From positions 124,001 through 188,000 of the forward strand of contig JAIXMO010000002.1 in NCBI GenBank assembly GCA_025677825.1: a stretch of DNA of 64,000 nt, given 5' to 3'. This DNA comes from Helicostylum pulchrum. Its lineage: Eukaryota; Mucoromycota; Mucoromycetes; Mucorales; Mucoraceae. Below are positions 24,397-35,504 of this stretch, piece after piece. The notes below the pieces were generated by a model. That model ran no database searches, was not told where the DNA came from, and was given only the letters and a program-made list of their open reading frames with translations. Position 1 is the stretch's first letter; each line of letters begins with the position of its first letter. The translations under genes and the position numbers were made by a program.

Positions 24397-25117
24397 GTAT
24401 ACAAAAATGATTAAATATATTACACGAGTAAAAAAATAAATAACCCCAATGGAGGTAAATTATTGAATATGATATATACGAGATGATTTATTAGTTCCGG
24501 ATGTAGGCAATGGTGTGGTACATATACAGCCTTAAATTACTTTCTTTTGAACTATTCAAAACTTTATATTCTCTGACTTGACTTTTTTTATGGAACCAAT
24601 CTCAATTCGAAGATGAGGTTTTTTTATCTTCGTTATAACCACAATGAGGCTATATCATTAATAAATGACAATTGGGATAATTCAGACAATGATTCGATTA
24701 TTGATTTAACAGTTTTCAAATAAAAAAATTAAAAAAAACTAGTTAAAGAATTTTGTCTATGAGACTGGTGAGACTATGATGATAGTCACTAACTTATTAT
24801 TTATCTTGAGATCTTCCCACTCAAATAACAATAGGGCAATAAAAGTAATCGGTCGGTGTGATTACATAAAAGGATTATGTTAGTTATGAAACCAACTCTC
24901 TTTATCGTTCTGTTGCTAAAAAAATAAAATAAGGGTCTCTCCTTCATTCGTCATTAAACGTTTTTACGTTTTATCATAAAGAGCCAGATGATAAGACGGT
25001 CATTATTTTTTTATAAAGACGTTTATCAAATTTTCTGTGTTAAATTCCTAAACATATACATATAATATTATTCCATCCCGGGTCTTTTTCATTTTTACTT
25101 TATATCTTTTTCAAAAT
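24397..25117. other. Upstream region of the F-box gene
   Basis: The block AAAATGATTAAATATATTACACGAG (24405-24429) resembles the leader of the repeated family at 9683. Otherwise AT-rich, with no gene seen. Confidence 0.45.
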
Positions 25118-26887
25118 ATGCAAGACCTACCTGTGGAAATATACACGAAAATATTTCTATATCTAGAACGAATTGATTTTCAAACGTGTTATTTTGTTTG
25201 CAAGAGTTGGTATATGATGGCTATTCCATTGGGCTGGGAAGCAGTGATACTACGAGACCGTAATATTTCTCGTCTGAAATTGCTTTTAAACAATTTGGAC
25301 CACAATCAATATTTCAAACATAGTCATCTTACTACAACGTTAGCCTTTCGAGAAACTAGGGGTCGTAGAGACTCGTATACCCTCAATAGACTAGAATTAT
25401 TAGAGTTATTGAATCAGTTACCAAATTTAAAGGAGATTGATTTTAAGCTAGTGTACAATCCTGAAGAATATGTAGGATATTTGTTAGATGCTGATATGCA
25501 GCATATTAACCACATTGATATTGGGTTCAACCTTCGTGATATCCGAAGCGACTTATTATTTTCAGTATATTACAAATTTCGTAACTCTCTTACCTGCATC
25601 AGTTTAGTTTATGATAGAAATACAATTAACTCGCGAAAAACCAATATATCAAATTTATTAACTCAGTTTAAGAAATTGACAAAACTAGAATTGTACAATA
25701 GGCATGATATCAATTTGACACCATTTCAAATACAAGATAGTTGTCCCAATCTGGAACTTCTTGTGTTTGATAGTCGTCATCCAATTTCCGACAGTGCCAT
25801 GCAACATATATTAGACGACAATAGAAGAATCAATTTGAATTTTATTTCAAGTTTGACCTGTTTAAATTTATGTCTACCATCTCTATCGGCGATGTATACA
25901 AGATACCTCGTAGATTACTTTCCAAATCAGTTAACTGACTTACACATCACAATCTCTCGTCAGAATATTTTTAATTGGATTGACATTGTTGGAATGTATC
26001 TTGCATTAAGACTTATGGAAAAAGCTGGTGGTATTGATGAAACATACGTTTGCTTTATACTGCGCGAAGAGCATCAAGAAAGAGCCAACGACGAAAACAA
26101 TATGACAAAATACTTCAAATTATTGAACTCTTTTAGGGGAACTCGACAAACTCATTGTACAGCCAGTTTCAATGAAGCAGCCGGCGAAATAATGGATTTT
26201 GGCCATTCTTTCCAATACTTCCGCCGTGGTGTATTATGCGTTAGGTATGAGCTATACAGAAGCGACTTAAATGGATCTATTACTGCTGATGTCGCTGTAC
26301 CTGACAAGGCTAGTTCGATAATTGGACCCGAAATCTTCGATGTTTTAAAATTTAATCTTTTGAGTCTATACGATGATGATGTATACCGAGTTTTAAATTA
26401 CTCCCTTTCAAATTGCCCTAGGCTTCAAAGTCTTAGCATTACATGGCGCTCATGCGAATATTTGGGGTCGTATCTTAGTTTAGCTCTAACTTCTTCTAAT
26501 CGAGCAAACTATGATATCGATGTTTTACAAATGGAAAATATTACGCTAACTAAAAATCTTGCTGATTTGGTGACAGCTCATTTTCATAATATCGAGATTA
26601 TATCATTAAGAGCTGCAGATTGGGATAATCCTGTTATTGATTTAGCAGGTTTCGAAAAACTAAAGAGCGTTAAATACACAAGTACAAATATCCATGTTAC
26701 GGACGAAAATAAAGTTGTCTTGATCAAATATACAAATGGGACCGAAGAACAGCGTATTCTTGAATATGGAAAAACAAAGGGCATGGGTAACCCGAGGTTT
26801 ACTGTACTCTGCGATACATCTGTATCCTTATATTTCTGCACCGATAAAAATCAAGCACCTCGTAGTTTATTATCACTACTATTTTAA
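25118..26887 (+). CDS. F-box protein with LRR-like C-terminal region
   Basis: A single-exon gene of 589 residues. The N-terminus is a canonical F-box: MQDLPVEIYTKIFLYLERID...CYFVCKSWYMMAIP (residues 1-38). In such boxes LP-x-E-[IV] and the C-x-x-V-[CS]-[KR]-x-W core bind Skp1. The remainder is rich in spaced Leu/Asn strands (LKEIDFKLVY, LTCLNLCLPSL, LQSLSITWRS, NIEIISLRAADWD), which suggests a degenerate leucine-rich solenoid that would select a substrate for SCF ubiquitin ligase. The substrate is unknown. Mucorales genomes carry many such F-box paralogs. The start is chosen because the F-box begins at once and an A/T-rich leader precedes it. Confidence 0.85.
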   Translation: MQDLPVEIYTKIFLYLERIDFQTCYFVCKSWYMMAIPLGWEAVILRDRNISRLKLLLNNLDHNQYFKHSHLTTTLAFRETRGRRDSYTLNRLELLELLNQLPNLKEIDFKLVYNPEEYVGYLLDADMQHINHIDIGFNLRDIRSDLLFSVYYKFRNSLTCISLVYDRNTINSRKTNISNLLTQFKKLTKLELYNRHDINLTPFQIQDSCPNLELLVFDSRHPISDSAMQHILDDNRRINLNFISSLTCLNLCLPSLSAMYTRYLVDYFPNQLTDLHITISRQNIFNWIDIVGMYLALRLMEKAGGIDETYVCFILREEHQERANDENNMTKYFKLLNSFRGTRQTHCTASFNEAAGEIMDFGHSFQYFRRGVLCVRYELYRSDLNGSITADVAVPDKASSIIGPEIFDVLKFNLLSLYDDDVYRVLNYSLSNCPRLQSLSITWRSCEYLGSYLSLALTSSNRANYDIDVLQMENITLTKNLADLVTAHFHNIEIISLRAADWDNPVIDLAGFEKLKSVKYTSTNIHVTDENKVVLIKYTNGTEEQRILEYGKTKGMGNPRFTVLCDTSVSLYFCTDKNQAPRSLLSLLF

Positions 26888-27129
26888 AATAAACAAAGCA
26901 ACTTTGCATATTTTCATAAATACAATTGTGATATACTTCATATCAGCTTACACAAGTCTATATACAAATATTATAATGACATCTACTTCTTACTTATATT
27001 ATGTTATTGTTCTCTAAATATTAGGTTTAAATCACACCGGGAAAAATCGGAGAAAATTTTCCCGTTGTGGTAGTCAGAGTACTTGTAAAAAGTTTATTTC
27101 TTATACCTAATTTAGCTTTAATGTTTAGT
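26888..27129. other. 3' flank of the F-box gene
   Basis: AT-rich, no gene recognised. Confidence 0.5.
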
Positions 27130-27480
27130 TACGCGCTTTCCGGGTTATAAGAGTAGATTTACCCAGAGAAATCTCGATAACACTTTGATTAGAAATAGCT
27201 TCAAGAATGGTAATTGTAGTCCCTTTTGCTTCTTCATAACGTCTGCTTTTGCTGGGTCAGCTACTTTTGAATAGCCTATTTGTAGTTACGACTAATATAG
27301 ATGTTGAATCCCGCTTCATCAATAAAATAACAGTTCTTTTCAAAGTTCATGCTGTAACCTTTTGATGACAGCAATACTTTAGCTTCAATTGTAGAGGCTT
27401 GTTCATAAGTACTTTGTAAGGCCGCCAGAGATGGATAAGACGCTCATTTTCAATGTTTAAGCGTTGTCTCGACACAGAAA
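27130..27480 (-). pseudogene. Decayed Tc1/IS630-type transposase fragment
   Basis: The minus strand reads NCYFIDEAGFN followed by a broken stretch, then GTTITILEAISNQSVIEISLG in another frame. In Tc1/IS630 transposases of this kind the Asp of (F/V)(I/V)DE.GF is the second catalytic acidic residue, and T(I/V)TILGAIS lies ~35 residues downstream. Several stops and at least one frameshift separate the blocks, and neither the N-terminal HTH nor the last acidic residue is visible. It is a relic only. Whether this transposase family mobilised the CAGTAGCGGCTC repeats in this window cannot be told. Confidence 0.65.
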
Positions 27481-28220
27481 AAAAAATCCTTCGGCTGTAT
27501 CACTTAATACATTGTTATTATAAAAAGTTCTTATTTTATCAAAGCTTACTCTCACTTATTTGGAAAACACAGGAAATACAGACATACACACTATTCATTT
27601 AGCACCAGACAATAATTACAATATAAGTATATCTTTCAGGTCCAGCGCTTCTTTCATCGATTAACAATGAAAGATTTACAAAACGCTATAAATTGATACT
27701 ATTTTAAACAAGCCTCGTTATGACAGAGAAGATGGGTGTCTACATGCATAAAATATGCTGGTAGTAATAATTTGTTATCTAACATTACGAAATAAGATTA
27801 CCTTGACTAAAATTCGCATGCTCCTTCTGGCCCCCTACCTAATGTAAGATCCGATTTTCTTTCCGTACCATATGATTATTCACATTACTTTTTTTTTACC
27901 CAACGTGTTCTTGTACATGCTGACCCTTTTTTTTTTCCCTTATCAGTCCGGTCCGAACACAAGTGTATACTTTACATCTAAATAACCCATATTGTTGAAA
28001 GGCCGACTCGAAATGAAAAAAATTTCAGTTTTTGTTTGACATCAAAAAAAAACGAGCCCAACATAGAAAATACTTTTCCCTATTAAACTAAAAATTATAA
28101 CAATATGTGTAAATATTAAGAAACATAATAATAAAAAGCGAGTACAAGGAATGGGAGAATAACGTAATAACTTTTTTCGTTTTGCTTTTTTAAATAGCTG
28201 GAAAAAAGAAGGTTCAAAAG
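27481..28220. other. Intergenic region upstream of the eIF4B-like gene
   Basis: No coding frame recognised. Long T runs lie near 27895-27935. The last ~60 bp form an A/T-rich leader. Confidence 0.5.
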
Positions 28221-29493
28221 ATGTCATTATCTGACTTTTTAGCTGATGATAGTAAGATCCGTAAAAAAAAAAAATATACATGTACTCTTATTTATTCATG
28301 TCTTATTTCTTTATTAGCTACCGGTGGTTCTGGCTCATGGGCTGATGATGTTGCTGATCTCCCTTCTGCCCGTAAGTTTAACTTTTGAATTCTATTTCGA
28401 CCTTAAAGAGAGGGAAAAAAATTTTTTTTTTCGTATATATACTAATTGGTTCTTTTTTTTTTTTACCCCAACCTTTTTTTTTTTTGGTATACTTTTTATT
28501 ACTACTTTTTTTTTAAAAAATGATTTAGCTGCTGGTAAGATATTAAAAGAGAGAGAAAAAAGAGAAAAGAGAGAGAGAGAGCGGTGGAAGGAAAATGAAT
28601 AAATATAAATAAACTAAAAATAAATAAAAATGGGATATTAGCCAAGGAAGATAGATCCGAAGGTGGTTATGCTTCTCGTGGATTCGGTGGAGGTGACCGT
28701 TACGGTGGTGGAGGTGATCGCCGTGAAGGTGGTTTCGAGCGTCGTGAAGGTGGTTTTGGTGGTGAACGCCGTGAAGGTGGTTTCGAACGTGAGCGTTCTT
28801 TCGCTCCCCGTGCTCCTGTTGAGCTTCCTACTCAACCTCCTTACACCGCTCATATTGCCAACTTATCTTTCGAGTCTTCTGAAGATGATTTGACCGATTT
28901 ATTCAAAGGTTTGAGCGTCAACAAGATGCGTCTTATGCGTGATCGTGAGACTGATAGATCCAAGGGTTTTGGTTATATTGAATTTGATGATTTGGAATCT
29001 CTCAAGCGTGCTTTGGAATTGAACGGTGAAAACGTTCAAGGTCGTAGCATCCGTGTTAACATTGCTGAACCTCCTCGTGGTGATGACCGTGCTCGTCAAC
29101 CTGATCGTACTGATGTCGATACATGGCGTCGTACCGGTCCCCTTGAAATGCCCGAACAACCTCGTCGTACTTTCGGTGCTCGTGGCGGTGATACATCTTG
29201 GGGTGGTCGTAGCGGTGGTGATAGCTTCGGTAGTCGTGGTACGTAACTTTTTTTTTATCGGAAATAATTTAAATTTTTTAATTGTGTGCTTTTTTTTTTT
29301 TGTAGAACGTACTGAACGTCCTTCTGAGCGTCCTCGTCTCAACTTGAAGCCTCGTACCGTTGAAGCTCCTGCTGCTGCTGCTCCTGCCAGAAGCACTGCC
29401 AACAAGCCTGATCCTTTCGGTGGTGCCAGACCTGTTGACACTGACAAAGTTTTGAGCAAGGTTGAAAAGAAGCTCGATGAACCTACCCAATAG
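28221..29493 (+). CDS. TIF3: eIF4B-like RNA-binding translation factor (RRM)
   Basis: Five exons: 28221-28251, 28318-28371, 28529-28534, 28642-29238, 29306-29493. They give 291 residues. The N-terminus MSLSDFLADD...GSWADDVADLPSAP is the conserved eIF4B/Sce3/Tif3 start. A Gly/Arg/Asp-rich stretch (GGGDRYGGGGDRREGG) follows, then an RRM at about 75-150 with RNP2 (HIANLSF) and RNP1 (SKGFGYIEF). An Arg/Asp/Gly-rich tail contains RLNLKPRTVE. Known role: stimulates eIF4A helicase during mRNA scanning. Exon 3 is only 6 nt (CTGCTG) with perfect flanks (TTTAG and GTAAGA), adding two residues. Skipping it also keeps the frame, so both forms are possible. Gene-symbol assignment follows the yeast orthologue. 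Confidence 0.85.
28529..28534 (+). other. Candidate 6-nt micro-exon of the eIF4B-like gene
   Basis: CTGCTG is flanked by ATTTAG and GTAAGA. Inclusion turns LPSAP-KED into LPSAPAAKED. The frame is preserved with or without it, so sequence alone cannot say how often it is used. Confidence 0.55.
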
Positions 29494-31405
29494 TCGGTCA
29501 AACAATTCTTAATAACTTACTTGCAAAAAAAAAAAAATTTAAAAAATAAAAGGGACACGATCCTATGTTTAGATATTCATTAGCGGCATCTAAAATAACC
29601 TTATCCCCATCATTTAGTGCAAAGATGTAAACGTTTTGGAAGTTTTTACTTTTTGTACATGTAAATTGAATGGGCACGTTTTCCTTTTTCTAATCGCCCG
29701 GGGATAGAATATTTCATACTACAACAAAACAGTGACACTTGTAACTCTCCCTGGGTTTCAAAAATTAAACAATAAATGATGTATTTTATTATCAAGTAGA
29801 ATATGTAAAATACGTAGGTAGATTATACCGTAAGCAGCATATACTGTAACTAGATACGCGCTCTGCCGAGATATTCTCGATGCAAGATAGAAAGAGAATC
29901 GAAGGAGCACAGTGTAATTAGAACGCTTGGTTTCAGTAACCTGGTTCCTGATATATGCAGATATCGAAAAAAGGCAAGATTTGATGTAGTAATTAAAGCT
30001 ATATAGGCGCTAATTACGACCTTGTTACGAAAGACATGATTATCCTTAATGAAAGCGTGCATGATTTCTCCGTGTATGCTTCAAAAAAAGTACAAAGACG
30101 CTGACAATCTCTTTTTTCTTCTGGATTTATTTAAGCAATCTAAGAATATGGCTCCTAAAAGTTCATTCCTCATCATATTGTTACTTTTTATATACTATTT
30201 AAGATGACATTTATCGCTAAAAAAAGCGGCCAGATGTTTTTTTTTATTGCATTATGTACAAGAAGAAAGTAAATAGCGTTTATTCATACTAGTGTTAAAG
30301 TAGCTTTCTAGCTTAGTTAATGATTTACATGTGCTTGCAGCCCCTCTGATATGATACACCATTTGACACAATGTATTTTTTTGCACCTGTTGTGTACAAT
30401 AATTAAACCTCAAAATGTTGTAATGGCAAAGACGACGATAAAATCGGGAATCAAAAAAGATCTTTTGCTCCTTTTTGCTTATTTGATTTAATAAATAATT
30501 TGCCTTTCCGATGGAAAGGGCACTAGCTTACAATTATGATTAAGATTAAGCTAAAATAGAGAGGTGCACTTCTTTAATCGGTACTTTAAAATATTAAAGA
30601 ATTACGGAGATGACGCTTTAGAGGCTTTGACTTAAAAAAACTCGGGAACATAATCATTGAATATTATCTATCAATAATTTAATATGATGATTACAGACAA
30701 AACAAGAATTCTAAAAAAGATAAAGAAAAAAAGCAGTCAGTCAGTTGTCCTGAATTTTTTAATCCCTCAGATTACACGCAGTTATAAAAAAAAAACTTTA
30801 AAAACGATCAAGAGATTTTCTGCTAACAAACGTGAATATTATAAGCATTAAGCATGTGAGAAATAGTTCACTGACAAAATTTCTGCAAAACATTCTCTAG
30901 ATTGTGTGCCGCACTAAAAATGCACGGCGTTGAAATTTCAGGACCGACATTTTTATTGCACTGATATAGTAAACGAGATAAGACATCTTCACTTCTATGA
31001 TGATGTCAAGAGGAGTTTTTTTTTTTTGCGCTGTCTTTTTTGTTCCTTGTTTAAATCGCCGATAACCAGATAAAACGTCATAACCCTGTTTAAAGTAAGA
31101 CCTCGATCAGTTTTGGGATTATTTTGATGGGCTGGTAACATTAGATGATTGTAATAGTAGAATTACTCTATATTAAGTAAGTAAATAGTAAAGGTACAAT
31201 GTTATTTCCGTAGATAACAATCATTTCGCCCATCATTTAGCATCGAAACATTTCACTGTGATAAAACATTTCTTTTTTTTAAAGTTTCAGATTAATCAAT
31301 GTAGGTCACTAGAATAGTATTAGCGAACTTTTTGCCCTTGTTTTTTTTCAACTTCCCCGCAAGGTCTTTACCGGGAAGTCAAAAAAAATTTAAAGTGCAA
31401 AAAAG
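29494..31405. other. Long AT-rich intergenic region upstream of GPD1
   Basis: 1.9 kb with only short chance frames. I see no conserved protein, tRNA or repeat copy. The last 100 bp hold a T-rich stretch and the TATA-like box of GPD1. Confidence 0.55.
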
Positions 31406-31413
31406 TATAAATA
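31406..31413 (+). promoter_or_regulatory. TATA box of GPD1
   Basis: TATAAATA lies 79 bp before the ATG, in the context AAGTATAAATACAG. The sugar-transporter gene has nearly the same context (AAGTATAAATACT) 69 bp before its ATG. Confidence 0.6.
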
Positions 31414-31484
31414 CAGTAGACTTTTTTCCATTCCGAAGTATTTTTTTATTATTATCAAATTAATACATTTTACATTTAACAAAT

Positions 31485-32519
31485 ATGCCTGCTCTCGAAA
31501 AAGTTACAATCATCGGCTCCGGTAACTGGGGTTCCGCTATCGCCAAGATCATTGGTACCAACACTGCTCGCCACAGCGAACAATTCGAATCTACTGTTCG
31601 TCAATGGGTCTTTGAAGAGCAAGTTGACGGTCAAAACTTGACTGATATTATCAACACTCAACATGAAAATGTCAAGTACTTAAAGGGTGTTGCTCTTCCT
31701 CATAACATTGTTGCTATTCCTGATGTTATCAAGGCTTGTGAAGGTGCTTCTTTAGTTGTCTTTGTTGTTCCTCATCAATTCATCCACGGTATCTGTGAAA
31801 AGATGAAGGGTCATTTAGCTCCCAACGCTCGTGCCATCTCTTTAATTAAGGGTCTTGAAATCACTTCTGAAGGTACTCGTTTGTTCTCTGAAGAAATCTC
31901 TCGTATTCTCGATATCCCCTGTGCTGCTCTTAGTGGTGCAAACATTGCCAACGAAGTCGCTTTGGAAAAATTCTGTGAATCTACCATCGGCTGTCAATCC
32001 ATGGAAGATGGTTTAGTCTTCAAGAACTTGTTTGATACTCCTTATTTCCGTATCGCTGTCATTGATGATCACGTTGGTGTTCAACTTTGTGGTGCTCTCA
32101 AGAACGTTGTTGCTGTCGGAGCTGGTTTCTCTGATGGTCTCGGTTATGGTAGTAACACTAAGGCTGCTATCATCCGTTTAGGTTTGATGGAAATGAGAAA
32201 GTTTGGTCAAACTTTCTTTGGTGACTCTGTAAAGACTGAAACTTTCTTTGAATCTTGTGGTGCTGCTGATTTGATCACTACCTGTAACGGTGGACGTAAC
32301 CGTAAGGTCGCTGAAGCTTTCGTTGTTACCGGTAAACCTATTGCTCAATTAGAAGAAGAGTTATTAAACGGTCAAAAGCTCCAAGGTACTTTAACTGCTC
32401 AAGAAGTCAACTCTTTCTTGGTCGCTAGAAACATGACCAAGGAATTCCCTCTCTTCAACACTGTCTATCGTATTGTCTATGAAGGTGTCTCTCCTGAAAT
32501 GATCACTGTTGACATCTAA
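31485..32519 (+). CDS. GPD1: Glycerol-3-phosphate dehydrogenase (NAD+), cytosolic
   Basis: Intron-less, 344 residues. It reduces dihydroxyacetone phosphate to sn-glycerol 3-phosphate with NADH, for glycerolipid and glycerol synthesis and redox balance. The N-terminal Rossmann motif is VTIIGSGNWGSAIAKI (residues 7-22). The usual blocks follow: VVFVVPHQF, SLIKGLE, LSGANIANEVA, and the catalytic-domain signature QLCGALKNVVAVGAGFSDGLGYG..TKAAIIRLG (about 204-236), whose Lys is the conserved catalytic lysine. The protein ends in EFPLFNTVYRIVYEGVSPEM. There is no N-terminal targeting extension, so it is probably cytosolic. Codon use is richer in C-ending codons than the neighbours, consistent with high expression. 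The ATG lies just after a clean T/A-rich leader with a TATA box. Confidence 0.95.
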   Translation: MPALEKVTIIGSGNWGSAIAKIIGTNTARHSEQFESTVRQWVFEEQVDGQNLTDIINTQHENVKYLKGVALPHNIVAIPDVIKACEGASLVVFVVPHQFIHGICEKMKGHLAPNARAISLIKGLEITSEGTRLFSEEISRILDIPCAALSGANIANEVALEKFCESTIGCQSMEDGLVFKNLFDTPYFRIAVIDDHVGVQLCGALKNVVAVGAGFSDGLGYGSNTKAAIIRLGLMEMRKFGQTFFGDSVKTETFFESCGAADLITTCNGGRNRKVAEAFVVTGKPIAQLEEELLNGQKLQGTLTAQEVNSFLVARNMTKEFPLFNTVYRIVYEGVSPEMITVDI

Positions 32520-32702
32520 ATTATTCTTTTTTATTCTAAACATTCAATCCGATACCACATTTACTGTAAATAATCATCCCACAACTATCTAGTTTTAGAC
32601 TTCTAAAAAAAAAATTATAAATTATAAAATAAAATCATTATAAAAAAAAAAATATAAGCCTGCCTTTTAATTATATCTTTTTCTCTTTAAACTAAATTAT
32701 AA

Positions 32703-34135
32703 ATGAGTAAAATAAATTTCTCTTCAGATTTAATCGATGCAAAATCCAGATTTATCTATCAAAATCCAGAAAATGCACCAACACATATTTATAGACACAA
32801 CCTTGACCAATTCGAGCTTAGAGAAATCAGACAAGAATGTACAACCGTAATTTGCGAATTGAGCGTTCAAGATATAAAAGATAAAGACAGCATAAAAGAC
32901 GTAATAATTAAAATATAAACAACACATGCAGGACCCCTTTGTTCAATAATTATTGTTAGGTTCAATTTCAGTACGCGCATTATCTATATGACGGTGATAA
33001 ACTTTTATTCCTCATTGTCACTGAAACAACAGATGGCCTAGACTCATTCCTATACGTATTTGACCCTTTACATATCAAGACAACTTTAAAACGTTTTGTA
33101 TTAACTAAAAAGTTAAAAGGTCACGTATCAAATATATTTATTTCAAACCCTCTTAAAGTAAGTAAACTCTTTTTTTTTTTTTTCACCCCAGTTATATCTT
33201 ACTAAAGTTTTTTTTTTAAAAAAAAAGAATAAAGATAAAGACGATTATTACATCTTGACGATTGGAACATTAGATTCTGCAATATACGTCATTCGGTTTA
33301 CTTTTGCAGATATTTTAAAAGAAAAAGATAATCAAGCTCTAGCTTGCGCTCTGATAAGAACTGACGCGCGTAATGCTATCACACAAGAAATCGTTGTTCT
33401 TAATCAACAGTCGAAATCGCCTGCCAATGTTTTACTTTTATGTGGTGGATCCAACGGTGTCATTGATTTTTTCTTGATAAAAGGAGATTCGAATATAGAG
33501 AAGGAGCCTGTACTTGAGTATCAACGTCATGATCTTATTAAACTTCCTTCTAAATGTATACAAAGTGTTTTTTTTTGTTTATTTTCCGACATTGTTATTT
33601 ACTGTTTTTTTCTTAGTGCCAATTGTATCACTTCAGTGGTTGACAAACCTTAAGGATAAACAAATTATTTTAGGTGTAGGTCAAGAATTATTTAAACCAA
33701 TGCGGATTAGGTAAACAAATATATGCAAAGCGCGTTGTGTTTTTTTTTTGACACCATTTTTTATTCTGCAGTCGCTTAATTGAACCGTCCATGTCTATTT
33801 TAAAGTTGAATATTAAAGGCTTGATTTGTAAAGATAGTGTAACCGTAAAATTCCCTTCAGGGACGCACCTTAACCCTTTACAAGTTAAACCCAATTATAA
33901 GCTATCAACGTGTTACTTGGATACAACGGAAACAAGAATTACAACTATCGAATTAACAACAGATAAAATAGGCGATAAAACCAATACCTTTTTAACTTTA
34001 GCTGACGTTAAAGATTTGCAGCAAGTGTATATTCCAGATCAAAATAATTGTTGGATATTAGACAAAGATGGTTATATTAATTTAACGGAAATAATTGCTC
34101 ATAAAGCTCGTAAAAGACGACATCATTCACCATAA
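32703..34135 (+). CDS. Unrecognised protein, possible WD40-like beta-propeller
   Basis: Five exons: 32703-32900, 32972-33157, 33228-33564, 33617-33710, 33772-34135. They give 392 residues, every junction in frame. No motif lets me name it. Alternating hydrophobic strands such as LLFLIVTETT, YYILTIGTLDSAIYVIRF, NVLLLCGGSNGVIDFFLI and KQIILGVGQEL recur with about 50-residue spacing, as in beta-propellers of the WD40 type, but the GH and WD dipeptides are poor. The C-terminus is basic (KARKRRHHSP), perhaps a nuclear signal (inference). It starts 183 bp after GPD1 and converges on DUG3 with only 22 bp between stop codons. A divergent WD-repeat scaffold is the likeliest class. Confidence 0.6.
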
Positions 34136-34157
34136 ATAAATGTATTTTTTATTATAA

Positions 34158-35504
34158 TTATCCAACTAAAATGGGTGAATCTTGTTGCATTTGCTCTTCG
34201 GCTTGAGCTTTAAACAATTGAGCCTTTGGCTCTGGTATGATGGCAACATCTTCATCCCCAATTTTTATTTCTATTCCTCTTTCAGGTGTATAAAATTTAT
34301 CCTTGATAGGTTGTAACAGCACGTTTAATTTAGGTGTGACCACAAGAATGTTATTTGTAGGAATCGTAAGCCAATCTGCCTTTTCAAACGTTAAAGGTTC
34401 TAAAAATTCGTATGTTAAAAACATATATAATACCCTCTTTTTTTTCTTCTTCTACACTTTACCACTAGCAACTACTACAATATCTTCTCTTCTGTCAGCT
34501 TTTACCATACGATAATGTCCGGGACGATAACATTCAAATCTAGTACCAGATGAAAAATATAATGATGCAGCTTCTTCCGTCTTACTACTTGTATAACGAA
34601 TACAAACAACTGTTTCACCATCTGTCACTGCGAAATTTAAAAGCGAAGGTTCAGTAATATCGTATTCCTCCGCCCAAGCATTTAATTGTGCGATCGTCTT
34701 TAACATGGCTTCTTTCAATTCTTGGTGTTCGAACGAATTAGCTTTGGGATTTGAAAGCTAAATTACTGTCTTGTTAGTTACCGGTATAATTAACACTTTT
34801 TTTTTATTTTAAGTCAGTACTTACAAAACTTAAAAACAATGCAAACGCCCATTCGGAATCAGTATTTCCTTGTACGAATAAAAATAATTCTTCGGATAAA
34901 GAGTTTTGTAATTTACGTTTAATCTTTTCAAACTCTGCAATACCGCCGTTATGCATCCACATGAGACGACCATATCTATAATGAAACAAGTTTAACAACA
35001 ATAAACATAAGAAACGAATCATGTTACAATACTTTACGACCAAGGATGACAATTGGTTTCAGATACGGAGCCGGATGTACTAGCACGTACATGAGCAAAT
35101 ACTAGTGGGCTTCGAATCTTTTCTGCAAGTCGAACTAAATTGATATTATTCCAAGCAGGTGTGACGGAAGTAAAGATACATGGTGTAATAGGCTCTTGTT
35201 CTTGTGATTCACTATCGTACCAACCAACTCCAAAACCATCACCTTTTAAAACAATGTTAATTACCCTTCTCTTTTCTTTTTTTATAATGGTTATATATTT
35301 ACCATTTAAAGGACGTCGAGTGTCAAGTCGCAATCTAGAATCAAAAGACTGATTGACAATAGAGTGTTTTGGTCTGGTAATCAACTACAAAAAAAAAAAG
35401 ATATAAATTTAGTATACACACATATACTAACTAATATAATCGTATCTATCTACATGTGCCAGTAAAATAGGCTGTTTTCCTTTATATAATAAAAATCTAC
35501 ACAT
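34158..35504 (-). CDS. DUG3: Class-II glutamine amidotransferase, Dug3-type (glutathione degradation)
   Basis: Six exons on the minus strand: 35454-35504, 35303-35384, 35038-35242, 34825-34975, 34463-34757, 34158-34399. They give 341 residues, close to yeast Dug3. It begins MCRFLLYKGKQPILL; Cys2 is the N-terminal nucleophile of Ntn-type glutamine amidotransferases, used after Met removal. Blocks in order: HSIVNQSFDSR, DTRRPLNGDGFGVGWYD, FAHVRASTSG, TNCHPW, RLMWMHNGGI, and near the C-terminus VASEPLTFEKADWL and ILVVTPK. Known role in yeast: with Dug2 it forms a complex that degrades glutathione outside the gamma-glutamyl transpeptidase route. Exon 1 encodes only 17 residues. The donor after LLAH (GTAGATAG) keeps the frame, while the nearby GTTAGT does not. 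Confidence 0.9.

Noticed and set aside
28899..29501. 200-codon antisense frame over the eIF4B-like gene
   Set aside because: A Thr-rich antisense shadow produced by Arg/Gly/Asp-rich codons on the plus strand.
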